Assembly: GCA_050942555.1 (NCBI GenBank)
Contig: JBMNNN010000032.1
Location: forward strand, 1-14,217
Direction: 5' to 3'
Length of the DNA stretch: 14,217 nt
DNA from: JAAYXU01 sp050942555
GTDB taxonomy: Bacteria; Bacillota; Clostridia; Christensenellales; UMGS416
Shown here: piece after piece, positions 12,103-14,217 of the stretch
How the letters are laid out: each line of letters starts with the position of its first letter
How positions within the stretch are numbered: the first letter of the stretch is position 1
Notes under the pieces: model-generated
What the model was told of the DNA's origin: nothing
The model's database searches: none
What the model saw: only the letters and a program-made list of their open reading frames with translations
Translations under genes and position numbers: made by a program

Positions 12103-12701
12103 CCCTCAGTACCTCCCTGCTCGCCGGCGGACTCAGTGACCGGGTAATTAAGGATCAGGCAGAACAGCCGTCCCTGTGCCGGGGCCGCGCTCGCGACCGG
12201 CGCGGGGGGAACATCGGTAAAGCCCTCGGGCGAGACGAACGATATATTCGTGTCGCCGAAAAGCCCGCTGCGCCGGAGATTGACGAGGAACTGGGCCACG
12301 TCGCTGTCGCTGGGAGCGCTCCCCTGCAGCACTATACCGGTCTCGTTGACGGATACCTGCGTCAGCTTGATCGTCACGGGGCAGGAGTCCTCCAGTACCC
12401 GGAAAATCCGCGTAGGCGCGTGGCTTACGTCGAACGCTTTGTCTATCGCGTCCTTCTTGCCCAGCAGCTCGCGCAGCTCGTCGTTCTGCATCTGGAACCG
12501 CTCCGATACGTTGGCGTATTCCGCCCGCTCCTGGAGGGTTTTGCTTTCCTCCTGCGTGAGTGTGGCCAGACGGCCGTTGGGTATCGTTATTCCGGCGTAC
12601 AGCGCGGCTCCAAAGAGCAGCAGCACGAGCAGCACGGGCAGCAGCACGTTGGCTACAGGCTGCTTTTCCCTGCGGGGAAGGAGATTGAGATCCAGCTTCA
12701 T
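12099..12701 (-). CDS. pilN: PilN-like type IV pilus assembly protein
   Basis: 200 residues. The N-terminus MKLDLNLLPRREK carries the conserved NLLP motif by which PilN binds the groove of cytoplasmic PilM. A transmembrane helix follows (about 18-38), then a coiled coil (about 45-90) and a small extracytoplasmic ferredoxin-like domain (about 95-185). The C-terminus adds an Ala/Pro linker (PPAPVASAAPAQG). Start at ATG 12701, with GGAGGTG 8 nt upstream. It overlaps pilM and pilO by 4 nt each, implying tight translational coupling and fixed stoichiometry. Confidence 0.9.
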   Translation of the reverse strand: MKLDLNLLPRREKQPVANVLLPVLLVLLLFGAALYAGITIPNGRLATLTQEESKTLQERAEYANVSERFQMQNDELRELLGKKDAIDKAFDVSHAPTRIFRVLEDSCPVTIKLTQVSVNETGIVLQGSAPSDSDVAQFLVNLRRSGLFGDTNISFVSPEGFTDVPPAPVASAAPAQGRLFCLILNYPVTESAGEQGGTEG

Positions 12702-13738
12702 GATTTGCTCACCTCCCGGAATGTGGCCCCGATAGCGTCCGCGTAGTAGGATGGCTCGATCTGCCCGGCTTTTCGGGAAAGGAGCGGGTTCACGAACGAG
12801 TCAAAGCCCTCTACCGGCAGCTCCATATGCTCCTCCAGATACCTGGCGAGGCCCTTGAGCTGCGCGCCGCCGCCGCACAGGTAGACCCGCTGTATCTGGG
12901 TCTGGTTGCGGCTCAGGAAGTAGTCGATGACGCGCGTCGCCTCGCCGATCCACTGATCGATGAGCGCCGTGATGGCCACATGGCACTCGGGATCGTCCTG
13001 TCCGTAGAGGAAATCGCCCTCGGCCTTGTAGGACTCGGCGGCCAGCGTGTCCATCTGGCGGTTCTCGGTGATGATCTCGGTCAGTCGGTTCCCTCCGGTG
13101 GTCACGATCTTATTAACGAAGAACCGGCCCTCGTAATAGGCGCTGATGGATGTCGCGCTCGCGCCAAAGTCAATGACGCAGTAGTGCGCGTCGGGCCCCG
13201 CGCCCCGCTGCGCGGCATAGCGCAGCAGCTTTTCGCGCGCGTTCTCGGCGATGTCGATCGTCGTTGCCCTATACCCCGCGAGCTTGAGGGCGGTCAGATA
13301 CGAGGAGAGGATTTCCTTTTGTATCGCGACGACCATTACCTTGATGCGCGCCGAATCCTCGGACTGAATGATCTCCTGCACCTGATAGTCGATGCTGAAC
13401 TTCTCCGAATCAACCGGCAGGTAGCCCGAAATCTCGCTGAGCACGTTGTGATAGAGCTGCGCGTCGTTCATATAGGGGAATACCAGATGACGGATGATGA
13501 CCGCCGGCCCGCTCAGGCACAGCGTGCACTCCCCGGTGCTGATTCCAGCCGCCCGGGAGGCCTGCTTGAGTGTGTCGGCCAGCATTTCCGGCGACTCGAC
13601 CTTCATCTGGTTGATGACGCCGGTGGGCATATCGCACAGATGCGCCTTTTTGATCTGACCCTTTCCGTTGCTCTGCACCATTTTCAGATTCCGGGCCCCC
13701 GGGCTGATGCTTGTGATACTTTGTTGTTTGAGGGGCAA
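12698..13738 (-). CDS. pilM: PilM-like actin-fold pilus assembly ATPase homologue
   Basis: 346 residues from the chosen TTG 13738 (349 from GTG 13747). The actin-like nucleotide fold is visible in the second phosphate motif (VIDFGASATSISAYYEGRF, about 188-206) and the adenosine motif (VYLCGGGAQLKGLARYLEE, about 285-303). The N-terminal phosphate-1 motif, normally like GIDIGSS, is degenerate (SITSISPGARNLKMV). SESG-type helix EISGYLPVD near 102-110 and EKFSIDYQV are typical of PilM. GAGGTG (13750-13745) is 6 nt before TTG 13738 but overlaps the GTG, so TTG fits better. It binds PilN in the cytoplasm. A beta-helix-like gene lies 24-33 nt upstream. Confidence 0.9.
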   Translation of the reverse strand: MPLKQQSITSISPGARNLKMVQSNGKGQIKKAHLCDMPTGVINQMKVESPEMLADTLKQASRAAGISTGECTLCLSGPAVIIRHLVFPYMNDAQLYHNVLSEISGYLPVDSEKFSIDYQVQEIIQSEDSARIKVMVVAIQKEILSSYLTALKLAGYRATTIDIAENAREKLLRYAAQRGAGPDAHYCVIDFGASATSISAYYEGRFFVNKIVTTGGNRLTEIITENRQMDTLAAESYKAEGDFLYGQDDPECHVAITALIDQWIGEATRVIDYFLSRNQTQIQRVYLCGGGAQLKGLARYLEEHMELPVEGFDSFVNPLLSRKAGQIEPSYYADAIGATFREVSKS

Positions 13739-13744
13739 CCTGAA

Positions 13745-13750
13745 CACCTC
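13745..13750 (-). promoter_or_regulatory. RBS that questions the pilM start
   Basis: Leftward GAGGTG contains the GTG of the longer frame itself, so it cannot serve that start at normal spacing. It is 6 nt from the in-frame TTG at 13738-13736. Confidence 0.5.
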
Positions 13751-13771
13751 TTTCTATCCTGTATAGGCTCG

Positions 13772-14217
13772 CTAACCGAATCGCTCCTCCCCGAATACCG
13801 CAAGGGGAGAGGGCAGCACGACCGCGCCGCCTGTTTCGTCCGTCCCGACCATATGTACAAGCTCCAGCCGGTCCTCGTCAAGGAGCCTCCTTACCAGCTC
13901 CTCGTCGTATCGTACGCTGGGCCATATGGTTTCCGTCCCGTTGAGCGTGACATTGTTCTTGGCCACCAGCTGGCCGGTGATGCTGATACCTTCCTCGTAG
14001 TAGACGTCCCCGTTCGTATAGAGCACGCCTGTAATAGTCCCGCTGCGGCCGTCATAACCCAGGTGTATGCCCTCCTCGGCATAGATGACGCCCTCGGTAA
14101 TGCCAAGGCCGCCGCACCTAAAGCTCCCCCCGCAGTACATGCTCTGCCCGAAGGAGCCGCCGTAGATCGTTACGTCGCCGCCCGCGTAGAGGTTGCAGTT
14201 GATCGTACCGGCGCTGT
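13772..14217 (-). CDS. beta-helix-like repeat protein of the pilus operon (C-terminal part)
   Basis: The leftward frame is open from the right edge of the window to TAG 13774-13772, giving the last 148 residues; the start is outside. The visible part has alternating Gly-rich strands with a loose 10-20 residue period (AGGDVTIYGGSFG, VIYAEEGIHLGYDG, GVLYTNGDVYYEEG, GQLVAKNNVTLNGTE), the look of a beta-helix or bactofilin-type fold, then an about 50-residue non-repetitive tail with Glu/Arg-rich helix RYDEELVRRLLDEDRLEL. It is 24-33 nt before pilM on the same strand, so it is probably in the pilus operon. I do not recognise the family; a PilX-like accessory or surface component is a guess. Confidence 0.72.
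   Translation of the reverse strand, partial: SAGTINCNLYAGGDVTIYGGSFGQSMYCGGSFRCGGLGITEGVIYAEEGIHLGYDGRSGTITGVLYTNGDVYYEEGISITGQLVAKNNVTLNGTETIWPSVRYDEELVRRLLDEDRLELVHMVGTDETGGAVVLPSPLAVFGEERFG

Overview
The window looks like chromosomal DNA of a moderately GC-rich member of the Bacillota, most likely class Clostridia. Reasons: AGGAGG-type ribosome binding sites precede nearly every gene, there are several textbook sigma-A promoters, and the families present (DUF2089/SHOCT-like pair, YdjI/YdjG pair, two-subunit class I hydro-lyase, PilMNO without outer-membrane partners) are typical of that group. The taxonomic assignment is inference. Nothing resembles a phage, insertion sequence, CRISPR array, tRNA or rRNA.

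Layout. (1) Positions 1-420: the possible 5' part of a leftward ORF, then a very short rightward transcription unit with a consensus promoter, a strong RBS, a 9-15 codon ORF and an intrinsic terminator. (2) 419-3190, leftward: a uroporphyrinogen-decarboxylase-fold protein, an AIM24-family protein and, past a terminator, a divergent Fpg/Nei DNA glycosylase. The decarboxylase-like gene has a consensus promoter, a perfect palindrome and a leader ORF upstream. (3) 3213-4680, leftward: alpha and beta subunits of an Fe-S fumarase/tartrate-dehydratase-type hydro-lyase with their own promoter. (4) 4742-6005, leftward: a DUF2089 zinc-ribbon/HTH protein overlapping a protein made of an N-terminal SHOCT-like motif and about 38 consecutive four-residue units (x-hydrophobic-x-Gly). 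The promoter carries a dyad over its -10 box. (5) 5949-6348: an AT-rich divergent intergenic region with nested inverted repeats. (6) 6156-8390, rightward: an ABC exporter ATPase and a polytopic permease. (7) 8413-10728, rightward: YdjI (SPFH domain plus zinc ribbons) and a YdjG-like zinc-ribbon membrane protein. (8) 10729-11004, leftward: a small ArsR-type regulator whose stop codon abuts that of the YdjG-like gene. (9) 11247-14217, leftward: the end of a type IV pilus operon, with the C-terminal part of a beta-helix-like protein, then pilM, pilN and pilO with 4-nt overlaps and a terminator.

How the genes fit together. Sections 4 and 7, and more loosely the AIM24 protein of section 2, belong to families linked to envelope surveillance (YvlB/LiaX-like and PspA-YdjGHI-like systems), but no pspA or ydjH is present. 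The two most unusual features are the tetrapeptide solenoid paired with a regulator carrying the same helical motif, and the compact promoter-RBS-microORF-terminator unit at 233-420. All functions are read from family resemblance; no database search was possible.
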